NCBI GenBank assembly: GCA_945881945.1
Contig: CAMCVO010000001.1
Location: forward strand, 1 to 64,000
Origin: Bifidobacterium breve
GTDB lineage: Bacteria > Actinomycetota > Actinomycetes > Nanopelagicales > Nanopelagicaceae
Length of the DNA: 64,000 nt
Direction: 5' to 3'
Below, piece by piece: positions 63,241 to 64,000 of this stretch. Position numbers and translations under genes: made by a program. The notes under the pieces are model-generated. The model saw nothing but the letters and a program-made list of their open reading frames with translations. It was not told the DNA's origin and did no database searches. How positions within the stretch are numbered: position 1 is the first letter of the stretch; each line of letters opens with the position of its first letter.

Positions 63241-63840
63241 TTGTTTAAGAAATTGGTCTCATCAATACTTCTAGTTGTACTTCTAACTGGCTGCTCAAGT
63301 ATGAGCTCTGGCGTGAAGGTAGGAGATCAAGAGTTCACCTCAGCTTCAATTCAAAAGTCAGTAGATGAAATTTTAGCGGCTCGCAAAACTGTTGATACAT
63401 CACAAATGAAATTAGTTAACGGTCTGGATTTACTCCGAGATCAAGCCCAATTTTTTGTTGTTAAAACTCTCATGGATCAAATTGCGATAGATCTGTCTGT
63501 GGATGTATCCCTTGCAGATGTTGCAGCTCGAAGAACAGATGTTATCGCTAGATTAGCTAGTCCAGCTGAGCTACCTGCCGCCCTAGTCAGTGCAAATCTT
63601 CCAGCATCAAATCTTGATCCATACTTGAGGGTGCTAATTATTTCTGAAAGACTCCAAGATAATTTTGTTAAATCTGGAGCCCCAGAAAGTGAGTTACCAC
63701 TCTATATTGATAAATTAGTTGTTGACACTGCCAATAAATTGGGCGTAAAAGTAAATCCAAAATATGGCAAGTGGAATGCTAAAATCGCATCAATTGAAGC
63801 CAGCGATGTAACCGATGGCGCAGTAGTACCTCTTCCATAA
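63241..63840 (+). CDS. SurA-N-domain-like lipoprotein
   Basis: 199 residues with a lipoprotein signal; lipobox LLTGC with C18 acylated. The mature part begins with GVKVGDQEFTSASIQKSVDEILAARK, the pattern of the SurA N-terminal chaperone domain, and continues as helices to the proline-containing end VVPLP. No parvulin-type isomerase domain follows. In Actinobacteria such lipoproteins commonly sit between mfd and mazG. Likely helps fold or hold exported proteins, but no activity is established. TTG start at 63241, 18 bases after the mfd stop. Confidence 0.78.
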   Translation: MFKKLVSSILLVVLLTGCSSMSSGVKVGDQEFTSASIQKSVDEILAARKTVDTSQMKLVNGLDLLRDQAQFFVVKTLMDQIAIDLSVDVSLADVAARRTDVIARLASPAELPAALVSANLPASNLDPYLRVLIISERLQDNFVKSGAPESELPLYIDKLVVDTANKLGVKVNPKYGKWNAKIASIEASDVTDGAVVPLP

Positions 63841-63848
63841 ATAAAATA

Positions 63849-64000
63849 ATGAGTTCTGAGCTAGTCAGACTTCGCGAAGTAATGAATAAACTTCGCTCAC
63901 CGGGTGGTTGTCCTTGGGATGCCGAACAAGACCATGCATCACTTCTAAAGTATCTTTTAGAGGAATCATATGAATTCATTGAATCAGTTGAGAATAATGA
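63849..64000 (+). CDS. mazG: MazG nucleoside triphosphate pyrophosphohydrolase (3' end cut by window)
   Basis: First 50 residues of MazG, which hydrolyses non-canonical or damaged NTPs. The start MSSELVRLREVMNKLRSP is followed by the family signature GGCPWDAEQDHASLLKYLLEE and SYEFIESVE with the first metal-binding glutamates. ATG 8 bases after the preceding stop; the rest lies outside the window. Order mfd, lipoprotein, mazG is as in other Actinobacteria. Confidence 0.93.
   Translation, partial: MSSELVRLREVMNKLRSPGGCPWDAEQDHASLLKYLLEESYEFIESVENN

Overview
The window reads as a chromosomal segment of a free-living, streamlined actinobacterium of low G+C content. The gene families and order are actinobacterial: mshA/YbjN/gpm/senX3-regX3, an LpqE-like lipoprotein/carD/ispDF/cysS/rlmB, ppk1/mutT1/ppx, groEL/DUF3027/cold-shock/serC/citA, 5-FCL/glp/rimJ/glpR, and pmt/rsmI/metG/tatD/rsmA/ispE/tRNA-Gln/glmU/prs/rplY/pth/mfd/mazG. 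These follow blocks known from Mycobacterium and Streptomyces, but the base composition is AT-rich (roughly 40% G+C by eye) and genes are packed with almost no spacers. That combination suggests a freshwater acI-type lineage (Nanopelagicales); the assignment is an inference. No phage, insertion sequence, CRISPR array or toxin-antitoxin pair was seen.

Layout. 1-5 kb: the mycothiol glycosyltransferase (cut by the window edge), phosphoglycerate mutase, and the phosphate-sensing set phoU / senX3-regX3. 5-10 kb: lipoprotein, carD, ispDF, cysS, rlmB and an SGNH hydrolase. 10.4-14.3 kb: polyphosphate genes ppk1-mutT1 with convergent ppx, and a three-unit PHO-box-like repeat in front of ppk1, so the RegX3 encoded nearby may control polyphosphate synthesis. 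14.4-21 kb: tRNA-Thr, a cholesterol-oxidase-like GMC oxidoreductase, an alpha/beta hydrolase, NDH-2, an SDR-DUF2867 protein and a PLP decarboxylase. 21-28 kb: DUF3263, CIRCE-controlled groEL, DUF3027, cold-shock protein, the serC operon with two tiny membrane proteins, pdxH and citrate synthase. 28-39.5 kb: photolyase, a PYROXD2-like oxidoreductase, homospermidine synthase, a GGDEF membrane protein, an aberrant Rieske protein, an SDR, a saccharopine/carboxynorspermidine dehydrogenase-like enzyme, tRNA-Arg(CCT), purU and an MMPL transporter. 39.5-46.4 kb: FmdB, CopC-like and CopD-CtaG proteins, an acyl-CoA dehydrogenase, 5-FCL, and the glp-rimJ-glpR operon. 46.4-64 kb: protein mannosyltransferase, rsmI-metG-tatD-rsmA-ispE, tRNA-Gln, glmU, prs, tRNA-Arg(TCG), rplY, pth, ppdK, mfd, a SurA-like lipoprotein and the start of mazG.

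The most interesting departures from the family norm are: a gephyrin-like Glp that has lost domain II and its catalytic motifs but keeps its operon with GlpR; a SenX3 kinase without transmembrane segments; a Rieske protein with three extra residues inside its second ligand motif; a CopC-like protein without copper ligands; a prs gene that apparently starts at CTG; two saccharopine-dehydrogenase-fold enzymes suggesting polyamine synthesis; a structured non-coding stretch before mfd; and convergent gene pairs that share TTAA or CTAA as reciprocal stop codons.
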